DNA from: Tolypeutes matacus
Lineage: Eukaryota; Chordata; Mammalia; Cingulata; Chlamyphoridae
Length of the DNA stretch: 64,000 nucleotides
Direction of reading: 5' to 3'
Assembly (NCBI GenBank): GCA_026826555.1
Contig: JAKSZT010054399.1
Span: 1,005,187-1,069,186, forward strand
Shown: piece by piece, positions 1 through 12,265 of the stretch
Position numbering within the stretch: the stretch's first letter is position 1
Layout of the letters: every line of letters begins with the position of its first letter
Program-made: the position numbers and the translations under genes
The notes under the pieces: model-generated
Database searches by the model: none
Told to the model about the DNA's origin: nothing
Seen by the model: only the letters and a program-made list of their open reading frames with translations

Positions 1-164
1 CAAGGTGGAGGCTGCAGAAAGGAGCAGTCCACTGTGCTTTTGTTTTACAGAATACTGTATCATAATGTCACCTAACTTTTTACTAAATAAAAATATGTCT
101 TTTGGGGAAAAGGAGTAAGCAGAGATGCTATTTTATAATTTCCCAGTATAATAATATTCTAGAC
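1..164. other. unannotated sequence
   Basis: AT-rich sequence without a recognisable repeat, reading frame or signal. It borders the hAT element that follows. Confidence 0.4.
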
Positions 165-398
165 CAGGAATTGGCAAGCTCTGACCCATGGGCAAACCCC
201 ACCCCTGCTTGGTTTTTTTTTTTTTAATAAAGTTTTATTGGAACACAGCCATGCCCATTTGTCTATGTATTGGCCTTATAGTTGCTTTCACACTACAAAG
301 GCAGAGTTGAATAATTGTGACAGAGACCACCAGGCCCACAAAAGCCTAAAACATTTGTTCTCTTGCCTTTTACAGAAAAAGCTTCACAACTCCTGGTG
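165..398 (+). mobile_element. MER58-like non-autonomous hAT DNA transposon
   Basis: Ends begin as an imperfect inverted repeat (AGGAATTGGCAAGCT at the left; AGCTTCACAACTCCT at the right). The interior carries the AATAAAGTTTTATTGGAAC and ACAGCCATGCCCATTTG blocks I associate with the MER58 group. The flanks TTCTAGAC (157-164) and TTATAGAC (399-406) match at 7 of 8 bases, as expected for an old hAT target-site duplication. It has no coding capacity, and the open frame inside it is accidental. The hAT class is well supported; the family name is from memory. Confidence 0.7.
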
Positions 399-1805
399 TT
401 ATAGACATTTCAGAGAGATCATTTTTCAAGCCATATACTTAACGTCGTGATGTTGACTGCTGACTGTCCCCTCTGTATTGAGCACTTTGAAAACCATAGC
501 ACCGCGACAGCCTTTGTTACTTGCCTGTGGCACGTAACATCTGCACCCTTAGCAATCACCCACGGGCTGCTGCTGGGACTGAATCACTTGTAGCATGGGC
601 GGCACTTTGTAAAGTCACACACAATATCTAACTCCTACCTTTTCCCTGGACCGTTCCTATTTGTATTAAGTTTTGGTGAATCGGCTCTGATCTTTAGCTG
701 CAATGAGAGCAGTTGTTGTAGAGGGACAGGGCCCTCTGCTAGTGTGGAGATCAGAAGACTCCCTGCCTTTCACCCGAAAAATACTATCCTTTCTCCCGCA
801 CCTCCCACTCCCCAGTCAACCATGCAGCTTTGCTAAGGCAGTGATTGCCAAGTCTGGAATTTCGAGATACCATCGGTTTGCTGATTTTGTTACACCCTCT
901 GTACTTCCTTTGGACCATTCTTACAATGAACTTATGTTAGTTTCTAGAATTGTTCAGGTACAGTGTATGAGCTCTGTCATATAATGGCTCTGTCTCTGAG
1001 GAGCTTATATGCCAAAAATATAAAGAGTATTTATCAAACATGGGCTTTTATAAATTATATATAAAATGCCCTTTGAGATCATTGGAATCCCCGCCCCCCA
1101 CTCCATTCACAGACACCCCCAGGAGCTCACAGAGCCAGAAGGGGCATCCACTCTGGATATTCTGTGTGCTGAGGTAGTCACTCTGTGCAATCTAAATAAG
1201 ATCCCGCCAGTGGATAATCTGAGGAGATGTAACCTGTTGCTGAAGAGCCAATATTTATCTAAAGACAAAATGACTCCTTCTCCCCTTTCATGGGCTTTTA
1301 CTGCCCTTTTGAAATCTGCCAGTGAAATGCTCCTCTGCATCGGGAATTGTAAACTGATTGTGGTAGTGCTGGGATGTTGAACACTTTGTAGCCCCTTTCC
1401 TTTCTGATATGGAAAGTTGATCTAATTTAATAATCAGTATTTCTCTTCTAGATCTGGTTCTCCAATGTATAGTCATTTTAATTATGTTCCTGCGAAACCA
1501 CTCCCCAAATAGCTCCCCATTATGTTTTAGGTTTTAATGTTGACAATAGAACTCTGATGATAGTGTCTTTGAAAACAATTTTCTTCAGTCTACATGAGGG
1601 TAGTATTTCCTTATATTTATATTTGTATGTCTTTACTCTCTAAGAATAGGTCTCTACTGAATTTCCTGGTATATTATATTTACAATCAACTTCCCAATTT
1701 GTAGATGTGTTTGGAATTCAGATAGTCCCCTTTGAGGTGTAAGTTACTTCTCCAATTTGGGCCTTTTGTGCACTATGCAAGCATGCCTTTTTATTTATGA
1801 TTCAA
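399..1805. other. unannotated, apparently unique sequence
   Basis: No repeat, exon or RNA gene recognised. A 104-codon open frame at 1066-1380 has no recognisable domain and overlaps equally long frames on the other strand, so I treat it as chance. The sequence is AT-rich and CpG-poor. Confidence 0.4.
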
Positions 1806-2130
1806 TGAGAATGCATTCATTTATTCATTCAACAGGCATATCTTGAATATCTACTATATATGCCAGGCACTGGGCAAGGTATTGGGAATACAGAGATAAT
1901 TAAAAGGAAACCCGGGCTCTCAGAGCTGGTTTGCAGTTCGGTGAGGGAGATGAGTACCCACAAATTTTACAATGGAATTTGAAAAGCGCTCCTTGTAGGG
2001 ATATATGTGTGTAGGTGGTGGGGTGCAGCATTATGTCTGAAGACTTCATAAATTTACTTAAATCTTTAAATGGAGTTAGAATGCAAATAAATTTATCAGA
2101 CAGGAGACACACATATATATTACTCATTTA
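1806..2130 (+). repeat. ancient LINE-like repeat fragment
   Basis: Starts with the ATTCATTCAACAGGCATAT motif, followed by 'TGCCAGGCACTGGGCAAGGT' and 'GGGAATACAGAGATAA'. This order recurs across mammalian genomes in very old interspersed repeats. Related starts occur here at 23125, 36420 and 59628. The family is uncertain. Confidence 0.5.
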
Positions 2131-2699
2131 CTCTGAAGTAATAAATAAACAAGTTGAATGAGATAAAATGTGCCTGTTGTAACCGATGGCCCCAAACCAG
2201 GCCATTATTTCTGCACCATTTTCTCTGGGTTCCTAACATTGTGTTTAGGTCAGCTGAGAGTGTGTGCAATCTATCCCGCTTTGATAATTAAAGGAAAATG
2301 CTGACAGAGACCATTTAAGATCGTCTCTGTGCTGTTGATTGCATGCTTGGGGCTCATAATCAGAATCATGCAAAGTAATTGGTACACAGACTTGCCAAGG
2401 CTACATTTTGTGTCACTGCAACTGTGAGCACTTTGATCCTGCTGTTTTGCTTGAAAATGCTTGCCCAACACCTGTTGGATGCTCCATCATGGCTCTCCAC
2501 TGATTGTCATGGCTAACTTTTGTTCTAGTGTCCTCACTTGCTCCCCCCTCCCCCCAAATCACCTGCAAACGAAGTATCTGCTTCTTGCGTGAAAGCAAGT
2601 GCTTGTTTGTCTGTGTTTGACAGAATGCTTATGTACTGGGGTTTAATATTCATCCTAGTGAATATCTTCACTCTGCTCATCTCTTTCCTGTTTGGCTGT
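2131..2699. other. unannotated sequence
   Basis: No repeat or gene recognised. Contains a C-rich run near 2545. Short open frames on both strands overlap and look accidental. Confidence 0.4.
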
Positions 2700-2925
2700 G
2701 GAACCCAAACAAACCTAGCTTTGAATTCTTCCTTTGTCACTCTCTGGTTGTGTGAGCTTGAATAAGTTACTTTTCTTGAGCCTTGTTTTACTCATCTATT
2801 CAATAGGGCTAATAGAGCCTATTTTATGGGCATTTTGGGAGGATTTGAGATTAATAGATTTAAAAAATTGTTAGCACAGACTAGCCACCCAGTAAATGGT
2901 AGTGGCTAATATTAAAGAATTTAAT
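2700..2925 (+). mobile_element. MIR SINE, sense
   Basis: Follows the MIR order on this strand: a degenerate tRNA-derived part, then 'CTCTGGTTGTGTGAGCTTG', 'AAGTTACTTTTCTTGAGCCT' and 'TACTCATCTATTCAATAGGG', then the 3' part ending 'CCCAGTAAATGGTAGTGGCT'. Heavily diverged, as expected for this ancient family. No longer mobile. Confidence 0.75.
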
Positions 2926-4729
2926 GCTCAGAATGATGCAATAAAATGGCAAGGTAAAACTCTCAAAAGACAGTAGTCTGAAAATATAAGCGTGGGACTT
3001 AGACTATCAGTTTTTCTGGCAATGTCCTATTTATCAGAGATGCACAACTGGATGAGGACATTAGAATTGAAACCATAATTTTCTGTCGCTAGGTCTACTG
3101 TTCGAAATGTGCTGTGGGCATCTGTGTGTACCATCAAAGCACATGAAGGTTCTTTGAAAGCAAATTTAAGAATACGTATAATTTTACCTTGTCTACCTAA
3201 AAGAAATACAATCGAGCATATTACACAGCCTCGTTCTCTCTCATGGAGAGAGCAGTGACCACAAGAGAGAGCTGGGCAAAACAAGAACTCTGTCCACAGA
3301 AGTTTGTTAGATCTATAGACAACTTACTGGTTCCTGAACCATACCATCAAAAGAGATTTGTTAAAAGTAGCTCAGTCCATATTCCGTGATACATTAAGTC
3401 ACTGCTCCCTCCCTCCTGTGAGTTGTTGAATGATGCCATCCAGTGCCAAAATTTAAGGTTGCTGTACTGATCACCTAATATTAATTGTGTTTTTTTCACA
3501 TGGTCAAAGTAGAACAGTAGAAGTCTTTTTTAGGAGCTGCCCGCCACCACAAAATTGGCACTCTGCCTAAAAATTGCATAAGCTGGACCAAGGATGAGAA
3601 ATTTAGGGGAAATATGTTGTAAAGATGCCATGCAAAAGGATTGTCACCTACCATTTGTTACAGAGCCTTTTTCACAGATCAAGCTCTATGTTTCTCTACG
3701 TCATTTCTCCACTTTTGATCTCACCAGGATTTTCCTGCTAGCATCCGATGGGCATTTCTCTGCAGCCACGATATATCCCGTCTTTCTCTCTCTCTCTGCT
3801 TCTCCCTGCTAATCTTCCAACTGATGGCTACTTGTGGGAGTGGGGTTGGAAATCCTTAGAAAGGGTTAGCTGCATTCATAGCTGGAGGAAGAAATATCTG
3901 CACCCTCTTGGACAGTTCCGGGGACACTCTCACGACCTCAGCCCTCCTTCCCAGACTGGCATTTTCCTGAAATATTGCCATCATTGTAAGAGGTATCTTA
4001 GTTTTCTCAGCAGAGGACAAAGATGTGTCATGTAACTCAGACAAACTCTATCACATGGGCTTTACCAAGCCAACTGTTTTCTTGGAATAAGGAGATTAGA
4101 TTAGAGAGACTGAACATACATTTCAACTTTCGATTTCTTCTAAATAGAGTAAGTCCGGATTTTTTTTTTTAAGGTATTCAAGTTCACATAATGTGGTTAT
4201 CATTTCTAGGTTCATTCAATAGTCTTATCATTTTCAGTTTGCTTTCCTCTGTATCATTAAGTAACACTCCCATGATTGGACTGAAAACAGAGAAGCTTCT
4301 TTGACTTCAGACTTATGGTTTCCTACTTGAAATAGGCATGTTGTCCCCTTGCAATATATTGGATACCTGCTAAATATTGTGATTTGTTATAATATTCCCC
4401 GTGGTATATGTGTTAGTTGGTATTTCTTAGCTACACACCCACTCAAATCGAAACAATTTTTTTTTCCTTGCTGTTAAGGCTTATACTTATATAATTTATA
4501 TAATGTGCTTTTTTCAATTTTGACAAAAATGTAGATGAAAAAGAATCATATGCTTATACTTATCCTACATTTAACCAGCAAAATGTGTAGTCATTTCTCA
4601 TAAATGTGTGGAACTTTGGTAGAGTTCATAAATTCAACAAATATATATTTAGTGGTTCATTCTTTCAAAGCAATACTCCTGAAGTCCTTAAAAAGTATGA
4701 CATACATGTATTTATTAAGTTAAAAGAGG
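2926..4729. other. unannotated sequence
   Basis: AT-rich stretch with a T homopolymer near 4160 and no recognisable gene. The part from about 4625 may be the edge of the L1-like remnant that follows. Confidence 0.35.
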
Positions 4730-4985
4730 CTTACAATATAGTGAGTTTAAAAAATCAGGCTACAAAACAATATGAATACTGTCATCATATGTTATAAATA
4801 AATTTTATGTATGTATATAAATATACCTATCAAAGTATATGTCTAATATATTCTGTATATCTAGGTATAAGACACCAAAACTAGGTAATTATTAGGGAGA
4901 CTTTTGGTGATTTGTCGTATTTGTTAATTTTTCCCTTATCTGTATTATCTAAATGCTCTACTGTAAACAGTTTTATTCTCTTCTC
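4730..4985 (+). mobile_element. old L1 3' UTR remnant, sense
   Basis: Contains the 'CTACAAAACAATATGAATAC' block, a stretch of TATA-rich repeats, then 'GACTTTTGGTGATTTG' and a T-rich end. This order is typical of old mammalian L1 3' UTRs. No reading frame survives. The left border is uncertain. Confidence 0.5.
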
Positions 4986-5154
4986 GTTTGTCTCATCTGA
5001 TTTTGGAGGGATTGGGAAAAAGAGAATATAGTACAGGTATTCATACTTGAATTCAATTAATTAAATTATAATGATAAAATCTCTCTCCTGTGTGTCTCCT
5101 CTATTTTTACAGGTATATAAACTTGTGCCAGTTGGTCATAAAGCTAGCTACTTT

Positions 5155-5335
5155 TTCTTTTCATTGTCTCTTCTACATGCCAGGCACTCTACTAAAACCT
5201 TGAAAACATTATATGAAATAGGTATTATTCTCGCCATTATGCAAATGAGGAAAGCATTCAGAGAGTGGAAATGGATCATGAGGCTAAATATGTGACTGAG
5301 CTGAGAGTCAGACCCAGCTCTGACTCTGAAATTAC
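5155..5335 (-). mobile_element. MIR SINE, antisense
   Basis: Reverse complement of the MIR order: 'GCCAGGCACTCTACTAAAAC', 'ATAGGTATTATTCTCGCCAT', 'TGCAAATGAGGAAAGCATTC', then 'GAGAGTCAGACCCAGCTCTG'. Diverged but complete in order from the 3' end to the tRNA-related part. Confidence 0.75.
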
Positions 5336-6753
5336 TTTTTATGGTCTTTTTAATTCTCACCGTAGATGGCGTGGGTGCTGTTAGGATGAAAAGATTAATT
5401 TGCGTGAGTGGATTATACAGTGTTTCTTTGAAACAAGGAAGGTGGTCATGGTTTTCTGGGCATACGCCGGCTTTTGCTGTTTGCATTGCTTTCTGCTCAT
5501 TTGTGCTGTAAACTTCTAGAATGGTCTCGCCTTCCCTAGGACAGCCGGCAGTATAATAGGTATCTCCTAAGCACTGTGGACTCCTCTCCCCGTTTGCAGG
5601 GTGCCTTTCAGATTCTGAGAAACTGAGTCCGGGAAATTCCTCCAGGCTCTTGAGGCCTCTTGAGGAGGAGACTTCCTACCTCCATACCACACGCTGCCTT
5701 ATATCCTTTTAGGGAAAAGAGGAAAAGCAGCCCCCCTCTTTACAGCTCTTAGAGTGACTCCCAAATGCTCCGGGGTCATGAGAATTTTGCCAATTGAATC
5801 TTGGCGCTAGAAAAGCTTTGCCTGACATCCCTTCCCATACCTGCAAAAGAGACTTTAAAACAGTCCCAGGAAATTATTAAAATGCCTTTTTGGTTTTGTT
5901 CTGGTTTTTTTTGTTTGTTTTTTAATGGGGTCTTGAATTTTGCTCCTTAAGTAAACAGGCCAGCGGTCACTTCCCTACCTGCATTTGCCTTCCCTGGCTT
6001 CCTATGTCCATCTTCACACCATCTTGTTTCTTTCCCACACTCGGTCTGGCCAGTGGGCATCTGGGTCCCAGTGGCTTCACCCTGGGATTACTCTCCCTTA
6101 TTTTTGGCCTTCAGGAGACGCTGGGGTCAGTGACATCTGTGTGGAGGGCGCTATGGGCATTCCGCCTTCGGAAGGGCAAAGTGCCGTAACGAGGTCCTCT
6201 GGTTATTTATTAAGGGATCTTGGATCAGCTCTGTCCCAGGGGTGCAGACTAGGAGATTGGAAAAGATGCACCAGAAAATATTATTTCCTAGACACCACAT
6301 TGCACCTCGTTTGTCAAAAGGATTATACATCTAGTGATCAAGGAATCATGTTGTGTGGCTATTTTCTACACATTGATTGTTCAGCACTCGTGTTTTAAAA
6401 TTCAGATAGTCAGCCAGATAAATGTACATCCATCCCTTCTTCAGATATTTGTTGTGCCAAAGCACTAGGTGCTGGGATTTCTTATAAGCTTTATGTCTGT
6501 GCTGATTTATAAAGTGGACTTCCTACCATATTAAAAAAATGTTTTTTTCTTCCAGTGTACCAAAGAAATTAGACCATTTTCCTGGTGGAGAAAAATTAGC
6601 CTGCTGTTTTCATAGGTGAGTGATCCTTTGAATCCTTCTTGGATCTTTACCCACATCAGAATTTTATCCAACTATTTGATGCCCAAGAAAAAGTGTTTGA
6701 CAGCATACATTCTGTGTCGAGGGAAGCTTCTAGAAGTTTTCTCCCACTTGGAA
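5336..6753. other. unannotated, apparently unique sequence
   Basis: No repeat or exon recognised. A 137-codon frame at 5985-6398 overlaps a second frame on the same strand and has no known motif, so it is probably chance. Confidence 0.4.
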
Positions 6754-6762
6754 CCAAGACAC

Positions 6763-6946
6763 TTTTTTTTTTTTTAAAGATTTTATTTATTTATTCATTT
6801 ATCCCCCCCTTGCTGCTTGTGCTCGCTGGGTCAGCCAACCACGCCGTGCGGGCGAGCCTGCCCTCACCAGGAGGCCCCAGGAACCGAACCCGGGGCCTCC
6901 CATATGGTAAACGGGAGCCCCACCGATTGAGCCACAGCCACTTCCC
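6763..6946 (-). mobile_element. DAS-type xenarthran tRNA-derived SINE, antisense
   Basis: Read on the minus strand it begins 'GGGGAAGTGGCTGTGGCTCA' (A-box region), continues into 'GGGTTCGGTTCC' (B box), then a GC-rich body and an A-rich tail seen here as the T run at 6763-6775. The 9-bp duplication CCAAGACAC flanks it exactly at 6754-6762 and 6947-6955, so both ends are real. It is very similar to the copy at 45955-46143. The tRNA-like promoter belongs to the SINE and is not a tRNA gene. Confidence 0.9.
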
Positions 6947-6955
6947 CCAAGACAC

Positions 6956-9659
6956 ACTTTTGATTCAACTCTCATTATCATGGAGTCATTCAGAGAGGAA
7001 AGTTTCCCCCTTAGGTTTCTCTACCACTCTTTTTTGCTGTTTATGAGTTATTGTCACTGTCATCACCTTGCTTGTGGAGAGGATGAGACAGCAAGTTCTT
7101 CAGTGACTGATGCACAGAAATCCTCCTGTGGGTCAAGAGCAACAGTCCGTTTTGTTGACATGACAGCACTGTCTTGTGATCGCCATGACGGGATAATTGA
7201 AGGTGAGCTCTGGACAGGGCCACCTTATGTAGAGGTGAGGCAGCTGACACCTAGAGGGTTTGAAGTCCCCTGTTGAGGGTTCCTGGGCAGTAGCAGAGCC
7301 TGGATTATGAGAGGGGCGTTGGACTCCCAGCTGTGTGGTCTCCACACCGCACAGAGCTGCCTTCTGAACCCACAGATTCTTTCTGAGGATACAGAGTTAT
7401 AAATGGTTTGATGTGATACAGTGTTGATAAACTAACGATAACTCTCCTCTCAGGCAAGTGTGAGCAGTGATACTGTTGAGCCGTTTAACTTTGTGGCAAT
7501 TGTACGCGGCTGTTATAAAAGGGATGGTGTGGGTGGGCCAGGAACGCTTCTGTTAGACCTCACCTGAGACGCTTTCCAAACCACTGCATTTGCAACACCA
7601 CGTCCTGTGCTGAGACCTCGTGCTCCATCTGTTTTGCAGCTTGAAGCCAAAGTGCACCTGCAGGTGCGTGCTGCCCAGCTGCAGACCTGCACGCCCCCAC
7701 ACCTGCAGCGTCACGGTTAGCAGTTCTCTTGTACCACAATATCATCTTGGCCTGCAGTCATAGAGACTTTTGGAGAAACATGTCTTCATTAAAAAAAGTT
7801 TATACTTTTTTTTTTTTTTTCGCCTTAAGAGCACAGTCATGGGATATGATGGAGAGAAATGTAAGAATGTGATTTTCTGAAAGGTGGAACTGTGTTCTCT
7901 TGAAGGTTCCTGTGCTAGATTTGCCTCTGGATCGTGTTCGTTTAGGTTGATGAGCTAAGTGCGTTCATTTCCCGAACATTTCATCTGACCCCGACATTGG
8001 TCTAAGTGCAGTAGTAAGAGTCTGTCCATTATTTTATCCCAGTTGGTAACGTAGCCACTCTGTCTTAACAAGGAAGAGGCTCTTCCTCCTTAGCTGGGGT
8101 AAATATTATGGAACTTAATACGTCTCCTTATCAGGCTTCAGAGATGGTCTGATTTCTGCCAGTGTATCAGGTGGAATTCAGAACATGGATTCTCCTTCTC
8201 TAATTATTGCCTTAACATTGATCTCTCTGCCCCGGATGTTCAGTTTGCATGAATGTATAAGGAGTATGGACTTGAGGGTTTCCATTCCCGTCTTACTCAA
8301 GAGAAGCCCCAAAAGTTTATCTCTAGAGCATTCCACAAGTATAATGTGGGACTTTGAGATCCACTGCTTTCTGGGGAAATCCATGGGTCCAGAATCAAGA
8401 GACTGATAAGACAAAATGTGGGGGACATTAAAGGGCCTTAGGAGATTGTGGGAATGCCAAACTCCATGCCTACATTGCCCTATTATTTTGGCACAGAATA
8501 AACGGAAAAGAGAGGGGTCTTTGGAGAGAAATGGTGGAGGGATAAAATAAGGACCTCTTAGAACTCAGGTGGCCCATTTGTGGCTACGTTGGGTTTCCTG
8601 TTGCGGTCATAAATAGCTTAAAAAGATGATGGTCAGGATCGAATTATTACCCAAAATATTACAAGCCATGGGCATTGGCCAATTTGGGGAAAACTAAACA
8701 AAAACAGAAGCCATGAGTTTTTTCCTAACAGGAAGCTCAGAGGCCTGGTCCCCACATTGTGGTTTGTACCCCATGCATGTGCACCTTATGAAACATGACT
8801 CACTGGGAAGTAGGTCAGAGTGTGTGATTGGGCTGGGTCCTGGGAACAATGCTGCCGTTGTTTCTAAGCTTGGGCTGTGCTCGCTGTCGATGCTGTCCCT
8901 TTAAGGGAAATCCGGGGAAATGCTCTTGCCAGCACTGCAATTTTACTTGCTGGAGGCCAAGTGGCAATGGCATGTATTGGTTCCATAGCAACAAATCTCT
9001 GTAGCCAGAAAAAAAAAAAAAAATACTAGGACTTTGGCAGCCAGGGCATCTTCAGCAGGACGAGCAGAGCTCCTGATGCCCTCTTGTATTTTCCATCTTA
9101 TCCTCGCCCACTTTTCCCTACCCGGGACCTCTGATGGTGCAGGGTATGTGAACTTGGCAATTGTTGCTGTGTCTGATATCAATCTCCACCTCCCTTTCTC
9201 CTTGAGATGGGACTGATGAGGGAGAAGGCAGTGTCTGCAGCAAAATTCTGCAGACCACTGATGGGCCAGCAGAGCTGGCAGAACCTCCCTGCCCCGGGCA
9301 GCTAAAGGAGGTGGCGAGGGTGTGCTCTCCATCATCCCTGGCAGAATGGCACAGTGGGGCCGGAAATTCCTCTGCATCACAGTCAGCTGCTCCTGGCTGG
9401 AATGTTGGCAGTGAAATGCAGCAGTGTGAGATCTAGGGAAACGGAGTACTCATTTAATGTGCTACACGTATTTATGAGGCACCTCCCAGAGTTGAGTGCA
9501 AAGCCAGCAGGGTAGGGCTATACAAAGAAATACAATGCACATTTGTTATCTTCAGGAGCTTCTACCAGAGGTGGAGTTTCTAACTGCAGTTTCTCCACTG
9601 ATGTGTAGTTGGGACCTTAACATTGCTCAGATGTTTTCTCATCTGCCATGAAACCATCT
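6956..9659. other. unannotated, apparently unique sequence
   Basis: No repeat family recognised over 2.7 kb except homopolymers: a T run near 7807 and an A run near 9010. It contains the E-box cluster at 7561-7706. Open frames of 60-145 codons overlap on both strands without recognisable domains. A conserved regulatory role is possible but cannot be judged without other genomes. Confidence 0.4.
7561..7706. promoter_or_regulatory. possible E-box cluster with a 14-bp palindrome
   Basis: GCACCTGCAGGTGC at 7654-7667 is a perfect palindrome made of two back-to-back E-boxes (CACCTG and CAGGTG). CACCTG also occurs at 7561 and near 7700, and CAGCTG near 7676. CACCTG/CAGGTG is the site type bound by ZEB, SNAI and class I bHLH factors. 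Clustering in 146 bp is seen; function is inferred and chance remains possible. Confidence 0.25.
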
Positions 9660-9677
9660 TTAATCATATATTGTGGA

Positions 9678-9718
<41 letters not shown>

Positions 9719-10262
9719 GCCATTTTAACCATTATTAAGTGTACCATTCAGTGACATCAGTTATCTTCACAATGTTGTGCTGCCATCATCACAAACATCC
9801 ATTACCAAAACTTTTTCATCACCCCATCAGAAACTCTGTACCCACTAAGCAATAAAAAACACCCCTTTTTGCCCTACCCCCAGCCTCTGGTAACCTCTCA
9901 CCTACTTTCTGTCTCTATGAATTTGCTTATTCTGAATACATCATAAAAGTGGAACCATACATCTGTCCTTTTCTGACTTGTTTCTTTCATTTAGCAAATG
10001 TGTTCAGGATTTATCCATGTTTTAGCATGAAGCAGAACATTCATTCTTTTTATGGCTGAATAATATCTCCTTGTATGGATATGCCATATTTTGTTTATCC
10101 ATTCATCTGTTGATGGACACTTGGATTCTTTCCGTCTTTGATCTATTGTGAACCGTGCTGCTGTAAAGATTTGTGTACAGAGACCTGAGTCCCTGTTTTC
10201 AATTTTTTGTGTATGTACCTAGGAACAGAATTGCTGGATCATATGCTCATTCTGTGTTTGAC
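9660..10262 (-). mobile_element. 5'-truncated L1 3' end, antisense
   Basis: The plus strand reads as the reverse complement of an L1 3' UTR: 'AATTTGCCATTTTAACCATT', 'CAATGTTGTGCTGCCATCAT', 'GAAACTCTGTACCCACTAAG', 'CTTTCTGTCTCTATGAATTT', 'TTTATCCATTCATCTGTTGA' and 'GGAACAGAATTGCTGGATCA'. A (TA)n tract at about 9680-9715 sits where the degenerate poly(A) tail would be. No intact reading frame. Intermediate age, to judge from divergence. Confidence 0.9.
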
Positions 10263-11637
10263 TTTTTGGGTCTTTATCACTCTAGATTTCAACAGATGCT
10301 TTGTTTCCCCTGAACTCTTGAAGCATTTTAAAAAATTACTGCCATCCTTTTAACACTTGTCCCATATTGCCTTTTTTTTTGATACATTATTTCTTTGGGG
10401 TCCCTGAGCTGTCTTCCCAGGTAGAAAAAGATGAGCCCTTCAAGGCCAGGAACCATGTATTTTCTTCTTCATCCTTTTTAAGAAAAATTTTCTAATGTAC
10501 AGAACTGAGACCTGTCTATAGTAGGTATTATATCATTTAATTAATATTTTTTTATAATAACATTATATCCTCATCCTACCTCACAAGGAATTGTGAGGCA
10601 AATCTATAAATATATTGAAAATGTTTTAAAATTCTTCAGAGAAAAGATAAATTCAAGTTATTCTTTTTCCAGTATGTTTTTTAAAAACTGTAGATGTGAA
10701 ATGACAAAGTAAGAATATCTAAAGATCTCCCATTTCTTCTTGTTCCTCTTTGTGGCTACTAACCATAAACTGTGCACTCCAGGTTTTTTACACTAGCATT
10801 GAAATAACCACCCCCATTATTGCTCTTTCTTTTAAATTTACTTTATAATACTAGTTGGTCCAGACTTCTCAGTCAAATCCCAAACAAAGTCTTTGGAGTT
10901 ATTAAAGAGATTTGAAGGGTTTTTCATTTGGGTGACAAGTTTAATAGATTAGGATGGTGATTCCATTTCGTTTTGGAGCCTGTTGGAGGAAAGGTTTTTA
11001 TTTGATACAGACTTTTCTCTTAGAAGAGTTCTCTTCCAGGCCCAAGTTTTGAAACAACCGAAAAATAAGGTAAGAGTAAGGTAGATGGATGTCAAAACAC
11101 ACCCATGTGACTAAGACATGAGGAAGTGGTAGTTTAGATTAACAGTTAGAGCCATGGGCTTACCAACTCCCTACTCCCCAGTCTTATAATGGTCCACCTG
11201 CAGGAAAGATTTTGAGTCTCGGGGCCACTGTGTTTGCATGAAGAAAGAAAGGAGAAAGAAACCAAAATCCCCCACACTCAAAATTGTAATAGACCACCTC
11301 TTCCTGCTAAAGTTAACTCTACCCAGGGAGAAACATGGGCACATTGGTTTCAGCCCTCAGTTGGGTAACTCACTCTACATCCTTAGGGAAGTGGGCAGAG
11401 GAAGATGCCAGGAGGGTTTAGGGAAAATCCTCCATACAGGACGCAGATGGGTGGGGAAGTGGTGTCTCTCTCCCACTCTGACCCCTTCTCTGGCTCTCTC
11501 CATCCTTGTCAGACAAATACCTTCCTCCCAGGCACATTCGAGCTATCTTCCCATTGTGCTTTCTTCATTGTTCTTGTTGTGATGTGAAATCATTCTGGTA
11601 TATATATCTATTTACTGTTTTATTATTGGTCTCTTCT
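10263..11637. other. unannotated sequence
   Basis: AT-rich. A 114-codon frame at 11238-11582 begins with a lysine-rich stretch and has no recognisable domain, so it is treated as chance. No other signal seen. Confidence 0.35.
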
Positions 11638-11770
11638 TTTAGAATATTAGCTCAGTGAAAGCAAAATCCTTCTCAGGTGCATTTACTTTGCTGTATCCCA
11701 AGTACTTAACACTGTACTTAACAAGCACAGGAAGCATTTGATAAATATTTGTTGAATGAATAAGTGTTGT
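11638..11770 (+). mobile_element. L2 LINE 3' end, sense
   Basis: Shows the L2 3' terminal order: 'TTAGCTCAGTGAAAGCAAAA', 'TTTGCTGTATCCCAAGTACT', then 'GATAAATATTTGTTGAATGA'. A short diverged fragment. Confidence 0.7.
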
Positions 11771-12049
11771 TTTATGCCTCTGCTCACATTTCTGCCCTGG
11801 ACATCCCTTGTGCCCTGTCTTGCCTGGCAAACACCTATTTGTATCTTAAGAGTCAATTCAAGTATAATTTCCACGGAGCTTTTGTTGGCTGCTTTTCTTC
11901 CAAGGTGAAGAAGCGCCTTTGTCCTCTGTAACTGGCCAGTTGCCAGTGTGTGCATGTGTGTTGTGTGTGTGCAAGGGTGCACACGTGTATTTGCCACGTG
12001 GTAGGTGCTCAGTGGATAATAACATTAGCATTGTAAGTGCTTACAAATG
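11771..12049. other. unannotated sequence with a short TG-rich run
   Basis: An imperfect TG run lies near 11945-11990. No gene recognised. Confidence 0.35.
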
Positions 12050-12265
12050 TGCCAGGTACTGCTGCTTAGTTCTTAAAATAACTTCCTTAGTACCTTACAT
12101 ACACTAACTGGTATAATCCTCACAACAACTTTATAAAGTACATGCTATTTTTATCTCCTATTTTATGGGTAAGGAAACTGGGGCATAAAGAGGTTAAGTA
12201 ACTGTCCCACGTTTCACAGCTTCTCTGATTCCACAGCTGCTAGTCTCTGCTGCCTCTCAGAGAAT
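12050..12265 (-). mobile_element. MIR SINE, antisense
   Basis: Reverse-complement MIR order: 'GTGCCAGGTACTGCTGCTTA', 'GGTATAATCCTCACAACAAC', 'GGTAAGGAAACTGGGGCATA', 'AAGAGGTTAAGTAACTGTCC', then a diverged tRNA-related end. Confidence 0.8.

Noticed and set aside
8943..9380. 145-codon minus-strand open frame with a phenylalanine run
   Set aside because: The run comes from the poly(A) tract at 9010. The rest has no recognisable motif.
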